A stretch of DNA of 48,665 nt from Verrucomicrobiota bacterium (GTDB lineage: Bacteria > Verrucomicrobiota > Verrucomicrobiia > Limisphaerales > JACRJZ01): NCBI GenBank assembly GCA_016219875.1, contig JACRJZ010000065.1, forward strand, positions 1 through 48,665. The letters run 5' to 3'. Below the pieces are notes generated by a model, which was not told the origin of the DNA, did not search any database, and saw nothing but the letters and a program-made list of their open reading frames with translations. A program made the position numbers and the translations under genes. Shown in pieces: positions 32,675 through 41,865 of the stretch; within the stretch, counting starts at the first letter, position 1, and every line of letters begins with the position of its first letter.

Positions 32675-34435
32675 CTAGTGAGTCCCAGCACCTTTGAAGT
32701 CACCGGCCTTGGGGCCATCCGGGTTGTACGGGGGCACGGTCCAATCTTTGGGCTTGCCGCTGTCCCACGGTCCCCACGGCTTTTCGGAGTTCTCCGGCTT
32801 GAACGCGGCCTTGAGGAAGCCACTGCCCTTGTTCGACTGGAAGTCGCCGTCTTCGATGATGGTGGGCGTGACGAAGATCATGAGGTTGTTCTTGTCGCGC
32901 TTCTTCTCCTCCTTGCGGAAGAGCAGGCCAACGCCGGGCAGGTCGCCGAGCACGGGAACTTTCGTGAAGCCCTTGAACGACCGGTCGTTCAGGAGACCGC
33001 CCATGACGAGCGTCGCGCCGCTGGGGATCATGACGTGGGTTTCGACCTTGCGGATGCCGTAGATGTTGGCGGTGTAGGTCTGGCCGTTGATGACCTGCCG
33101 GTCGATGGCGGCGATGTCGGAAACTTCCGGGATGACGTGGAGGGCGATGTTGCTGTTGGCGCTGATGCGCGGGGTGACTTGCAGGATCACGCCGACGTTC
33201 GTCCAAGTGATTTCCGAGCCGGCGGGGCTGTTGGCGGAACCGGGCGTGATCTTGTACACCGGGTAGGCGCGGCTCACGTTCAGGTTGGCCAACTGGTTGT
33301 CGAGCGTGACGGCGCGCGGGGTGGCCACGAGTTCGGTGTCGCTGTCTTTGTTGAGGAAAGAGAGCACGGCATGCAAGCCGTCGGAGTTCAGGAAGGCGGT
33401 CGCCGGATGCATGCCCATCGCCGTGTTGAGGCCAAGGCCGCCGCTGCCGATGTCGGTGATCAGATTGCGGGTGGCGCTGGATGGCCGGGTGGTGGTGACG
33501 GTGCGTCCACCCGGCAGCGTGACGGTGGACGAGGCCCCCGGGCTGGTGATGGTTTCTTCGCCGGTGGTGGTGCCGTTGCCGAAGCTGATCCGCTGGGATT
33601 CCAGAGTGCCGCTCCAGTCAATGCCCTTCATGGTTTGCGGGTTCTTGCTGGTTTCCCACAACTGCGCTTCGATCAAGACCTGTTTGGTGGGGGTGTCGAG
33701 TTTCTCGACCAGCAGTTCCAGCCCGATGAGTTCCTTCTCCGTGGTCATGACGACCATCTGGCTGGTGCGGCTGTCGGGGAGGACCTGGCTGTCGAGGGAG
33801 AGGGTGGACTTGACGATCTGGACGATGTTGCTCGGCGCGGCGTACTTGAGCTGGATGACGCGGGAGACGAGCGGCTCTTTCGCCTTGGGATCCTTGATGG
33901 TGATTTTGTAGATCTTGGTCCGCACGTCTTGCGCAAGCGCGAGGCCGTAGTTGTCGAGCACGGCGCTCAGGGCGTCCTCGGAGGTGACGTTCTCAAAACG
34001 GATGGTGACGTTGGGCTGGTTGGTCATGGCGATGACCCGCGGGTCGAACTGGAAGTTGAGCGCGGCCTGGCGGGCGAGGTTCTTCACCGCGTCCAACAGC
34101 GGCACGTCGTCGATGACGATGAGGGGCACGATTTCCGCGGCGGGAGAGACGGGCGCGGCGTTGGTGCCGGCAGGCGGCGGCGCGGGTTCGGCCGTGGTGT
34201 TGGTGCCGGCGGGCGGCGCCGCGGGTTCGGCCACCAGCGCCGGAGCCGGGGCCACTAAGGGAGCGGCCGGGACCGGGACAGTCTGCGCAACGTCCGGCGG
34301 CGCCACCGCGCCGCCGGTTCGCGCAGGAGGCGCCACGGGCTTGGCATCCGCCAACGCGGGTGCGTTTTGGGCTTGGCCCGACAGCGTCAAAAACGAGAAG
34401 GCCGCCAGCATCAGGAGTTGGATGAGGTGTTTCAT
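32675..34435 (-). CDS. Secretin of a type IV pilus/type II secretion-like system
   Basis: This is an outer-membrane ring protein. After a signal peptide ending LSGQAQ comes an Ala/Pro/Thr-Asn-rich linker to about residue 100. An N0-type domain (LIVIDDVPLLDAVKNLARQA) and one N1-type domain (VIQLKYAAPSNIVQIVKSTL) follow, then the secretin core with ELVATPRAVTLDNQLANLNV, VGVILQVTPRISANSNIALH and VPVLGDLPGVGLLFR. At 586 residues it is shorter than most PilQ proteins and lacks AMIN domains, so it may be closer to the GspD/PilQ-like proteins of Verrucomicrobia and Planctomycetes. Fourth partner of pilM-N-O-P. Confidence 0.92.
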   Translation of the reverse strand: MKHLIQLLMLAAFSFLTLSGQAQNAPALADAKPVAPPARTGGAVAPPDVAQTVPVPAAPLVAPAPALVAEPAAPPAGTNTTAEPAPPPAGTNAAPVSPAAEIVPLIVIDDVPLLDAVKNLARQAALNFQFDPRVIAMTNQPNVTIRFENVTSEDALSAVLDNYGLALAQDVRTKIYKITIKDPKAKEPLVSRVIQLKYAAPSNIVQIVKSTLSLDSQVLPDSRTSQMVVMTTEKELIGLELLVEKLDTPTKQVLIEAQLWETSKNPQTMKGIDWSGTLESQRISFGNGTTTGEETITSPGASSTVTLPGGRTVTTTRPSSATRNLITDIGSGGLGLNTAMGMHPATAFLNSDGLHAVLSFLNKDSDTELVATPRAVTLDNQLANLNVSRAYPVYKITPGSANSPAGSEITWTNVGVILQVTPRISANSNIALHVIPEVSDIAAIDRQVINGQTYTANIYGIRKVETHVMIPSGATLVMGGLLNDRSFKGFTKVPVLGDLPGVGLLFRKEEKKRDKNNLMIFVTPTIIEDGDFQSNKGSGFLKAAFKPENSEKPWGPWDSGKPKDWTVPPYNPDGPKAGDFKGAGTH

Positions 34436-34472
34436 GTGATAATGGAGTGGGTTGGCAGGAGGGGGACGATGG

Positions 34473-35033
34473 TTAGAGGCCCTTTCGCAAGGTAAGTTCT
34501 CTGGCGTCCTTGGAGCCGTCCAAGGCCACGATCACCGAGCGATCCCGAATTTCGACACAGCGCACGCGGAGGTTTTCGGCGTTCACTTTCAACTCCACCG
34601 TCTCGCCGGCGGCGAAGGTGACGTTGTTGATCAGGGCCAGCCGGCGGCCCTTGGCGATGGAGATGCCTTTGAGCGTGAGTTGGCTTAAGAGGTTGGCGGG
34701 TTGCGCGAACGCCGCGGAAGCGTTGACGCGGGCCATCTCCCGCGCCCGGCGCACGGAGTTGGGGAAGAACGGATCCCGGCCGAACTGCGGGTCGTCCGTG
34801 AAGACGGCCTTCGGCGCGGTCGGCGGCGCGGCATCAGCAGGAGGAGAAGAGGTCTGGCCCTGGGCTGTGAGGGAGGAGGAGGAGGAAACGAGACTCAGCG
34901 CCAGGGCCAGAGGAAAAAAGCGTTTCGCCGGGCGAAGGAGGAAGGCAACGCGGAACCAGCCGGATCGGCGGTCGGGTTGGAGGTTCATTCCAGGGCCCGC
35001 CACGGCGGAATGGGAAATGGGCAAGGCGGTCAT
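34473..35033 (-). CDS. PilP/GspC-like periplasmic protein
   Basis: An N-terminal hydrophobic segment (RFFPLALALSLVSSSSSLTA) is followed by a Pro-rich linker and then a small beta domain with RDPFFPNS and LTLKGISIAKGRRLALINNV, the pattern of PilP/GspC HR domains, in which a RDPF-type motif precedes a strand with L.L.G...R.A.I. Such proteins link the inner-membrane complex to the secretin. The start at 35033 overlaps the pilO stop as ATGA; an ATG at 34988 is possible. Its place between pilO and the secretin supports the call. Confidence 0.75.
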   Translation of the reverse strand: MTALPISHSAVAGPGMNLQPDRRSGWFRVAFLLRPAKRFFPLALALSLVSSSSSLTAQGQTSSPPADAAPPTAPKAVFTDDPQFGRDPFFPNSVRRAREMARVNASAAFAQPANLLSQLTLKGISIAKGRRLALINNVTFAAGETVELKVNAENLRVRCVEIRDRSVIVALDGSKDARELTLRKGL

Positions 35034-35608
35034 AGGGTCACGGGTTTGATGAGAGTGACCAGTTCCAGTTTGAAACTGAGCTTCTCGCTGTCCTCCGCCT
35101 TCTGGCCAGGGGACGGGTCCAGTTCGAGGTTCTGGACGCGCATGTAGGGGAAGGCGTTTTCGAAATCAGCAAGGAACTTGCCGAAGTCGTGGTAGAACGC
35201 GGTGCCGCGCACGATGAAAGTTGCCGCCTTATACGGGAAGTCCGGGAAAGTGCCGACTTCGGAAGGCATCTCGCGGCTGATCTGCGGGATGTCCACGGCG
35301 TAGCTGAGCTTGAAATGGTTCATCGTCTGGATCATCCAGGCGTAGAGGTCGCCAGTGGCCATCGCGCCCTCGGCCGTCTTGAGCCGCTCGGAGGCGCTGG
35401 CAAGGGCCAAGGCGACTTTGTTGGTGGAGGCGAGCAATTCCCGGCCCTTGTTGTATTGGCTGCGGGCGTCTTCGGTTTCTTTGGCGACTCTCGCCACCTT
35501 GCCGCGCAGCGGACTGACCAGCAGAAACCACAGCGCGATCACGGTGATGGCCGTGGCCCCCACCACGAGGATGATGCGGTCGCGTTTCTCCCTGGGGAGT
35601 TTACTCAT
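35030..35608 (-). CDS. pilO: PilO-like inner-membrane protein
   Basis: The 192 residues have one transmembrane helix (IILVVGATAITVIALWFLLV, residues 11-30), a coiled-coil region (VAKETEDARSQYNKGRELLA) and a periplasmic ferredoxin-like domain (AATFIVRGTAFYHDFGKFLA). PilO pairs with PilN in the alignment complex of type IV pilus machines. The start at 35608 overlaps the end of pilN by 8 bp. Sequence similarity in this family is low; order and topology carry the call. Confidence 0.8.
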   Translation of the reverse strand: MSKLPREKRDRIILVVGATAITVIALWFLLVSPLRGKVARVAKETEDARSQYNKGRELLASTNKVALALASASERLKTAEGAMATGDLYAWMIQTMNHFKLSYAVDIPQISREMPSEVGTFPDFPYKAATFIVRGTAFYHDFGKFLADFENAFPYMRVQNLELDPSPGQKAEDSEKLSFKLELVTLIKPVTL

Positions 35609-36308
35609 AGAGCTTGCGTTCCTTCTCGGCGAAGTTGATCTGGAGGCCGAAGACCACAAACGAGTTCTTGCCCGAGCCGTCGGCTTGAGGAGCGGAAAGG
35701 CTCGTTAACAGAATGGCGTTGGTCTTCTGCAAAGTGCTTTGAAAAAACGGCACGCCGGCGAGCACCTCCTTGAACCGGGTCACCTGCTCCGGCGCCCGGG
35801 GGCTGAAGTCGCGCCCATCGAGATGAAGGACAATCCTCTCAATGGCCAGGGTGGGCTTGTTGGCCGTGGCGGACGCCGCCGGCGCGGCTGCCGCGGGACG
35901 GTTGGTGGCGCCTTTGGCGGGATCGCCCGCGACATAGATTTGTTCGGCTTTGAACCGGACGATCTGGATGTGCTCCACACTGGTCTGCTGAAGGGCGTTG
36001 AGCGCGTTCGCCCAGAGGAACCGGTTCGTGGTGAATTGGGTGAGCGCGGAAAGGCGCTTCTCGATATCGGCGGTGCGCGTGCGGTCGAATTCGACCTGCC
36101 GGCAGGCTTTCTCCATAGACCGCCACTGGGCCTCCAGACCAGCCAGTTCCATTCTCCAGACGGTGGACTTGAGGAAGACCGTGAACCCGTAGAGCAGCAC
36201 CAGAAACACGACGAAGCCCGCGATCCAGATGGCGCGCTTGACGGGATCCTTGCGGCGCATTTCCTCGGCGGCCTGGTCTTCTGCAAGCAGATTGATGCGG
36301 ATCGGCAT
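35601..36308 (-). CDS. pilN: PilN-like inner-membrane protein
   Basis: The N-terminus MPIRINLLAED is the conserved PilN cytoplasmic tail that binds PilM. A transmembrane helix (AIWIAGFVVFLVLLYGFTVF) covers about residues 26-45, then a coiled coil and a periplasmic domain with an Ala/Pro insert (ATNRPAAAAPAASATANKPT). The 235 residues are slightly longer than usual because of that insert. It starts 11 bp after pilM. Confidence 0.9.
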   Translation of the reverse strand: MPIRINLLAEDQAAEEMRRKDPVKRAIWIAGFVVFLVLLYGFTVFLKSTVWRMELAGLEAQWRSMEKACRQVEFDRTRTADIEKRLSALTQFTTNRFLWANALNALQQTSVEHIQIVRFKAEQIYVAGDPAKGATNRPAAAAPAASATANKPTLAIERIVLHLDGRDFSPRAPEQVTRFKEVLAGVPFFQSTLQKTNAILLTSLSAPQADGSGKNSFVVFGLQINFAEKERKLYE

Positions 36309-36319
36309 AAAGGGTCAGA

Positions 36320-37414
36320 TCAAAAAGCGGCGATGGCGGCGCCGATGGCCACGGCCAGTTGCGGGGCGGCTTGTTCAAGCCCCGCCATCTGGTCGGCGGG
36401 GAGGGAAAGCTGAAGGGACTTGGCCGGGTTCCACACTTTGCAGGGAACCATCAACTCCGTCTGCAAGGTGCGGACGATGAACTCGCTGCGGGCCGTGCCC
36501 CCGGAAAGGAACACCGTGCCCACCGTGACGTCTTGCTGGTGCTCGAAGAAATCAATCGAGGCGCGGAGTTCCCGACCGAGGCTGGCGATGACCGGCTCCA
36601 GGTGCTGCTGCACTTCACCAGGCATGCCGAGCTTGATGCCTTCGGCTTCGGCGTAGCTGATGCCAAGAGATTCGGAGAGGCCCGCGGTGATCCGGTCCCC
36701 GCCGATGGTGACCACGCGGTTCATGGCCAGTTCCCCATTGCGGAGCATCGTGATGGTGGTGTTCTTGAAGCCAATATCGACCAGCGCCACCACTTCCTTG
36801 GCGAAGACCTCTGGCTCCGCCACTTCGAGAGCGTTGGCGGGGCCGACCATGCCTGGCGTGATCTGGTGCGGAGCGATGCCCGCAACCTTGCAGGCTGTTT
36901 TCAAAACTTCCAGTGTCTGCCGCTTGGCGCCACCCACCAGCACCCGTTGCTTCTGCAGATTGGACGAAGGTGGCGCCGGCTTGCTGGCATCCACCGTGGG
37001 AGGAACGGGACCGCGCGACACGATGATCGAGCAGTCAAAAACATGGTCCGGCATCTCTTGCTGGAGATAGGCCTTGCTGTTGAGCTTGAGCATCTGCCGC
37101 ATGTCCGGGATGGGCATGGGCGGCAGTTCGGCGTGGCGCAGGAACGCGTCGGGCATGCCCACGGCCAGCGTCGCCAGGCGGGTGCGATCGCCCAACGGTT
37201 TGAGCAGGTTCTTTAGATGGTTCCCCAAGGCGTCGGCACTCAGGGGCTTGTCGGCCTTTTCCGGACCGGGCAAATCCTGGATGGCGAAGCCAAGAAGGGC
37301 GAGGCGTTCGCCCTTGTTCTGGATATGGACGGCTTTGGTCTGCCGTCCACCAAGGTCGATCGCCACAACCTGATCGATTCGCTTCACCTGATTGTTAAAA
37401 AATGGCAACGCCAT
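36320..37414 (-). CDS. pilM: PilM-like actin-fold ATPase
   Basis: PilM is a cytoplasmic FtsA/actin-like ATP-binding protein that docks on PilN. Actin-fold landmarks are [19 protein letters not shown] (phosphate 1) near residue 15, [20 protein letters not shown] (phosphate 2) near 195, and [12 protein letters not shown] near the adenosine site. At 364 residues it is normal. The ATG at 37414 fits the family start; a start 19 codons upstream is unlikely. It is divergent from rpoD across 248 bp. Confidence 0.93.
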   Translation of the reverse strand: MALPFFNNQVKRIDQVVAIDLGGRQTKAVHIQNKGERLALLGFAIQDLPGPEKADKPLSADALGNHLKNLLKPLGDRTRLATLAVGMPDAFLRHAELPPMPIPDMRQMLKLNSKAYLQQEMPDHVFDCSIIVSRGPVPPTVDASKPAPPSSNLQKQRVLVGGAKRQTLEVLKTACKVAGIAPHQITPGMVGPANALEVAEPEVFAKEVVALVDIGFKNTTITMLRNGELAMNRVVTIGGDRITAGLSESLGISYAEAEGIKLGMPGEVQQHLEPVIASLGRELRASIDFFEHQQDVTVGTVFLSGGTARSEFIVRTLQTELMVPCKVWNPAKSLQLSLPADQMAGLEQAAPQLAVAIGAAIAAF

Positions 37415-37588
37415 GCGCGGACGAGGTAGCAGGTGCGGTGCCACGGGGTTGCTTGTCCACGAACCGGACACCGGAGACTCGCCTGGAAAGCAGCAGCCGG
37501 AACCGTCGCGCCGCCGTCAACGCCCCGAAGCGGAGACGGTCATCTCCCATTCCGTTTCTCCACGGCTTTTTCTGCTCTGTTTCCCTGC

Positions 37589-37617
37589 TTGACGAGAAGC
37601 GCACGTCTATAGATATT
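37589..37617 (+). promoter_or_regulatory. Probable sigma-70 promoter of rpoD
   Basis: TTGACG (37589-37594) and GATATT (37612-37617) lie 17 bp apart, close to consensus. Transcription would begin near 37624, giving a leader of about 40 bases that contains the hairpin at 37635-37654. Confidence 0.6.
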
Positions 37618-37634
37618 GCGCGGCTCTTTTGGAC

Positions 37635-37654
37635 GATGCGCCGTAAGGCGCATC
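37635..37654 (+). promoter_or_regulatory. Perfect hairpin in the rpoD leader
   Basis: GATGCGCC pairs with GGCGCATC around the loop GTAA. The stem ends nine bases before the ATG at 37663, so the AAGG that could act as ribosome-binding site (37645-37648) lies in the loop and stem. It could also be a protein-binding dyad. Confidence 0.6.
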
Positions 37655-37662
37655 ATTACTTT

Positions 37663-39513
37663 ATGGTGAAGTCAAGACTCACAATGACACCCAGCAAAGC
37701 CGCCGCTAAGAAACCTTTGAGTTCACTCCATAAACGGAAGCGTGGCCGCCCCTCGAAGGCGGACCAAGCCGACGCGCTTGCAGCCGAGACGGGGAAGACC
37801 CCGCCGGCGGCGGCGGCGGGCGCCGCTACGATGACGCCGGAGGCGCAGGCCGCGCAGTTGCACGCGATCGGCGAATTGCGCAGCCAGTCGGGCGTCGAAC
37901 TCACGGAGAAAGTCAAAGACCTCATCCGCCTCGCCCAAGAGCAAGGGTACCTCACGTACAGCGATATCAACGACGCGCTGCCCGAGAGCATCGTCTCGCC
38001 CGAAGAGGTGGACGACATCTTGACCAAGCTCCGCAATCTCGAAATCGAGATTGTCGATCAAGCCGAAGTGGACCGCGTGAAACAGCCGGAGCCGGAGGAG
38101 GAGGACGACAAATCCCGTCTTGACATCCTCGACGATCCAGTCCGCATGTATCTCAAGCAGATGGGCCAAGTGCCGCTGCTGACCCGCGAGCAGGAGGTGG
38201 AGATTTCCAAGCGCATCGAAGACGCGGAAAACGAGGTCAAACGCATCATCTATAGCTTTGGCTTCGCCGGCAAGGAGCACATCGCTCTGGCGGAGAAACT
38301 CATTTCCGAGCCACCCAAAGAGCGTTTTGACCGCGTTATTGTGGACAAGAAGATCGACAGCCGCGACCAGCACCTGCGCGAGTTGCGCAAGCTGGTCAAG
38401 AACGTCCGCACCATCGACCAGCAGGTGGACGAGAAATACGGCGAATGGCAGCACTGCAGCGTCAAAGGCAAACGAGACAAAATCTGCAGCGAATTCAAAA
38501 AAATGGACAAGAAGCTCCAAGACTCCTTCGCCAGGTTCTACTACAAGCAAAAGGTGATCGAGGAAATGGCGCTCGTCGCGGAGAATATCCATGACAAGAT
38601 CCAAATGAGCCTGCGCACCATTGACGAGTGCAACCAGCAGCGCAAGTCGGCTCACCTCCAGACCATCGTCCAGTCCGAGGAACGCAAGATCAAGGCGCTG
38701 GAGGAGTTCGTGCGGATGCCATACCACGACTACCTCAAGGCCTACGACCAGTTGAAGCATTTCACCGCCAAAGCCCTGAAGGCCAAGACCGAAATGGTGG
38801 AGGCCAACCTCCGACTGGTCATCTCCATCGCCAAGAAGTACACCAACCGCGGCCTTTCTTTCCTGGATCTCATTCAGGAAGGCAACATGGGCCTGATGAA
38901 AGCCGTGGAGAAATTCGAGTATCGGCGCGGTTACAAGTTCTCCACCTACGCGACCTGGTGGATCCGCCAAGCCATCACCCGCTCGATTGCCGACCAGGCC
39001 CGCACAATCCGCATCCCGGTCCACATGATCGAGACGATCAACAAGCTGATGCGAGTGCAGAAGCAACTGGTGCAGGACTTTGGGCGCGAGGCGACCCCGG
39101 AAGAGATCGCGGACGAAATGCAGATGCCGGTGGACCGGGTCCGCGCCGTCCTGAAAATGGCCCAGCAACCCATCTCGTTGCAGTCGCCGGTGGGAGACAG
39201 TGAAGACACTAACTTCGGCGATTTTATTGAGGACAAGAGCGCCGAGAACCCGTCCGAGATGACCAGCTACAGCTTGCTCAAAGACAAGCTGGCGGATGTG
39301 TTGGGCAGCCTGACGGAACGCGAACGCAAAGTGCTGGAACTGCGGTTCGGCTTGGCCGACGGCTATTCCCGCACGCTGGAAGAGGTCGGAAAGCAGTTCA
39401 AAGTCACCCGCGAGCGGATCCGCCAAATCGAAGCCAAGGCGCTCCGGAAAATGCGCCATCCAACCCGCATTCGCCAATTGCAGGGATTCCTGGAGACGGA
39501 GGAAGTGGCCTAA
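37663..39513 (+). CDS. rpoD: RNA polymerase primary sigma factor
   Basis: The 616-residue sigma-70 has region 1.1 ([20 protein letters not shown]), region 1.2 ([20 protein letters not shown]), a charged non-conserved region of about 200 residues, region 2 ([20 protein letters not shown], then [20 protein letters not shown]), region 3 and region 4 ([20 protein letters not shown]). The N-terminus is Lys/Ala-rich ([20 protein letters not shown], an AT-hook-like patch). Starts at 37663 and 37684 are both possible; I chose the former. The earlier in-frame ATG at 37636 lies in a hairpin arm. A clear terminator follows. Confidence 0.96.
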   Translation: MVKSRLTMTPSKAAAKKPLSSLHKRKRGRPSKADQADALAAETGKTPPAAAAGAATMTPEAQAAQLHAIGELRSQSGVELTEKVKDLIRLAQEQGYLTYSDINDALPESIVSPEEVDDILTKLRNLEIEIVDQAEVDRVKQPEPEEEDDKSRLDILDDPVRMYLKQMGQVPLLTREQEVEISKRIEDAENEVKRIIYSFGFAGKEHIALAEKLISEPPKERFDRVIVDKKIDSRDQHLRELRKLVKNVRTIDQQVDEKYGEWQHCSVKGKRDKICSEFKKMDKKLQDSFARFYYKQKVIEEMALVAENIHDKIQMSLRTIDECNQQRKSAHLQTIVQSEERKIKALEEFVRMPYHDYLKAYDQLKHFTAKALKAKTEMVEANLRLVISIAKKYTNRGLSFLDLIQEGNMGLMKAVEKFEYRRGYKFSTYATWWIRQAITRSIADQARTIRIPVHMIETINKLMRVQKQLVQDFGREATPEEIADEMQMPVDRVRAVLKMAQQPISLQSPVGDSEDTNFGDFIEDKSAENPSEMTSYSLLKDKLADVLGSLTERERKVLELRFGLADGYSRTLEEVGKQFKVTRERIRQIEAKALRKMRHPTRIRQLQGFLETEEVA

Positions 39514-39552
39514 GACGGGACACTGCTTGCAGGACAGTCCATCTTCTTGACA

Positions 39553-39589
39553 CTGCCGGGAAGCACACGGGAGTTCCCGCAGCGTTTTT
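39553..39589 (+). terminator. Rho-independent terminator of rpoD
   Basis: CTGCCGGGAA (39553-39562) pairs with TTCCCGCAG (39574-39582) with one bulged C, followed by TTTTT at 39585-39589. It lies 40 bp after the rpoD stop. Confidence 0.8.
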
Positions 39590-39943
39590 GTCTCTGACTC
39601 AAACCGCCTTTCTGCCCTCGGTCGATGCAATGGGGACACTAACGACTGGAAGAACTCGCCGTACTCTACCATCCTCGAAGTCCACGCTCACGTACTAGAA
39701 AACCCTCGGTGACGGATAGAATGACGCCACGCACTGAGAACAGCGGTTTCCCCTAACGGTTCTGGCTCTCCTCGATACTTGACCCAGTCGCTAGTAGGGA
39801 AATTACCCATAGGCGTACGGGCTAGCTCTGAACAAGATTACCGCGGTTTCCGGGCGGTTTTCAGAAGCTTCATCACTTGACCATCAGAAGCAGCTAGTTA
39901 AGCTTCCGAGCCGTTGGGCAAACGATCAGATTGGGAAAACGCT
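39590..39943 (+). other. Long leader/promoter region of the polysaccharide locus
   Basis: These 354 bases are visibly less GC-rich than their surroundings and hold no gene. They include an imperfect dyad TAGGG-AAATTA-CCCATA (39795-39811) and TTGACC at two places (near 39779 and 39876) without good -10 boxes. The dyad is a candidate regulator-binding site. The leader may be long and structured. Confidence 0.55.
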
Positions 39944-40810
39944 ATGCAGACTACGGGTATCTCTTGTCGGACGACAATGACGGATCCACGGGGTTTCGTG
40001 TCGATGAATCGGAGTGCGGCGGGGTTCGCACATGGAATCACGGTCGGTTCGGGGCTGGCCGGGGCTGTGACTTCGCGCCTGTGCCGCCAGTTGCGCGCTC
40101 AAGCCGATCGGCAAGGCGTGCTGGACCAGCCGTTGCCGATGTGGAAGCGCGCCATGGATCTGGGAATCATCTTCCTGCTGTCGCCCGCGCTGCTGGTGAT
40201 CTTCGCGGCGCTTGCAGCCTATATCAAGCTGGTGTCGTCCGGCCCCGTCTTCTTCACTCAGGAACGTATCGGCCTCCGTGGCCGCGCTTTTCGGTGCTTT
40301 AAGTTCCGGACCATGCATGCCGACAATGATGTTGGCGTTCACATGAACCATTTGGCCGAGTTGATAAACTCGAACAGGCCGATGAAAAAACTGGACGCCG
40401 CTGACAAACGAATCATTCCGCTGGGTGCGATTCTGCGGTCATCCGGGCTGGACGAGTTGCCGCAACTGATCAACGTGTTGCGGGGCGAGATGAGTGTGAT
40501 CGGGCCGCGGCCCTGCACTCGTTACGAATATGACCTCTATGAACCGTGGCAGAAGCAACGGTTCACGGCGGTGCCTGGACTGACGGGGCTTTGGCAGGTC
40601 AGCGGAAAGAACAGAACCACATTCAACGAAATGGTCTGCCTGGACATCCGTTACGCCGATAATCTGTCGCTCCGCCAGGATCTCAGGATCCTGGCCAAGA
40701 CCTTGCCCACATTGCTGGGCCAGGTTCGCGAGCACCTGCGGAACCGCCGGCCCAAGGTCGAGACGGTTTCCTGGAATGCCGGGGCAGCACCCGCTGCTCA
40801 ATCAGTATGA
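39944..40810 (+). CDS. Polyprenyl-phosphate sugar phosphotransferase (WcaJ/ExoY-like)
   Basis: It transfers a sugar-1-phosphate to undecaprenyl phosphate, the first step of a polysaccharide repeat unit. The short form has one membrane segment (MDLGIIFLLSPALLVIFAAL), then the catalytic domain: GPVFFTQERIGLRGRAF, CFKFRTMHADND, RSSGLDELPQLINVLRGEMS and VIGPRPCTRYEYDLYEPWQK, with PGLTGLWQVSGKN. At about 288 residues it fits the monotopic family. Starts at 39944, 39977 and 40004 are all possible. It ends in an ATGA overlap with the next gene. Confidence 0.92.
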   Translation: MQTTGISCRTTMTDPRGFVSMNRSAAGFAHGITVGSGLAGAVTSRLCRQLRAQADRQGVLDQPLPMWKRAMDLGIIFLLSPALLVIFAALAAYIKLVSSGPVFFTQERIGLRGRAFRCFKFRTMHADNDVGVHMNHLAELINSNRPMKKLDAADKRIIPLGAILRSSGLDELPQLINVLRGEMSVIGPRPCTRYEYDLYEPWQKQRFTAVPGLTGLWQVSGKNRTTFNEMVCLDIRYADNLSLRQDLRILAKTLPTLLGQVREHLRNRRPKVETVSWNAGAAPAAQSV

Positions 40811-41865
40811 AGAAACCCCTGAAGGTCGGCGTTGTTGGTTGCGGGTATTGGGGTCCCAATTTGGTGCGCAATTTCCGGTCCATCCCGGACTGTGAAGTCA
40901 AACTCGTGTGCGATGCGGACGCGAACCGTCTGAAGCACATGAAGTCTCTCTATCCCGAGGTCGAAACCTGCAGCACCCACCATCACGCTTTGAATGGCGC
41001 GGGCATCGACGCGGTCGTCGTGGCCACCCCGGTGCGGTTCCATCACGAGATCGCCAAAGCCAGCCTGTTGGCGGGCAAGCACACGATGATCGAGAAGCCG
41101 ATGGCCAGTTCTATCGCCGAGTGTGAAGAACTGGTCGAGATCGCGGAGAAGAATGGACTCGTCCTCATGGTGGGCCACACGTTCCTCTACGCTCCACCCA
41201 TCCGAAAGATCAAGGAGATCGTGGACTGGGGGGACATTGGGGAAATCCAATACATCGCTTCACGGCGGCTCAATCTCGGCCTCTTCCAGAAAGACATCAA
41301 TGTGGCTTGGGACCTAGCGCCGCACGACCTGTCGATCATTCTGCACATCATGGGCGAATGCCCCGAAAGCGTGAGTTGCAACGGCGCGGCCCACATGACG
41401 CCCGGAATCGAAGACGTGACGGTGTTGTTTCTCCATTTCTCCAAGAAGCGTTGCGCCATCGTCCACAATAGTTGGCTCGACCCTCGGAAAGTCCGCGAGA
41501 TGACCATCGTCGGCACCAAGCGCATGATCGTCTATGACGACGTGGCGGCGCTGGAGAAGATCAAGATTTTTGACACGCGCGTGGAGCGTCCGCCGCATTA
41601 CGACTCGTTCGCCGAATTTCAATACGCCTACCACTACGGCGACGTCTATGCGCCGCACATCAAGCAGGAGGAGCCGCTCAAGGTGGAATGCAGCCATTTC
41701 GTGGACTGCATCCTGCACGGAAAGCAACCCCTCACGCACGGGCGCCACGGCGCGGAACTGGTCCGCATCCTGGAAGCGGCCAAGCTTTCCCTGGGCCGCG
41801 GCGGCGAACAGGTGATGATGGCGTCGGTGGGTCGCAAGTCTGCGGTTTCCCCTTCTCCGCAATGA
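40807..41865 (+). CDS. Gfo/Idh/MocA UDP-sugar dehydrogenase (WbpB/WlbA-like)
   Basis: A cytoplasmic NAD(P)-dependent oxidoreductase with GVVGCGYWGPNLVRNFRSI at the N-terminus, HTMIEKPMASSIAECEELV near residue 95, and LAPHDLSIILHIMGECPESV. It sits between a sugar transferase and a hexapeptide acyltransferase. WbpB/WlbA oxidises C3 of UDP-N-acetylglucuronate on the way to 2,3-diacetamido sugars, and this neighbour pair (WbpB- then WbpD-like) is the basis for my guess. The start overlaps the previous stop as ATGA, and its stop overlaps the next start likewise. Confidence 0.85.
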   Translation: MKKPLKVGVVGCGYWGPNLVRNFRSIPDCEVKLVCDADANRLKHMKSLYPEVETCSTHHHALNGAGIDAVVVATPVRFHHEIAKASLLAGKHTMIEKPMASSIAECEELVEIAEKNGLVLMVGHTFLYAPPIRKIKEIVDWGDIGEIQYIASRRLNLGLFQKDINVAWDLAPHDLSIILHIMGECPESVSCNGAAHMTPGIEDVTVLFLHFSKKRCAIVHNSWLDPRKVREMTIVGTKRMIVYDDVAALEKIKIFDTRVERPPHYDSFAEFQYAYHYGDVYAPHIKQEEPLKVECSHFVDCILHGKQPLTHGRHGAELVRILEAAKLSLGRGGEQVMMASVGRKSAVSPSPQ

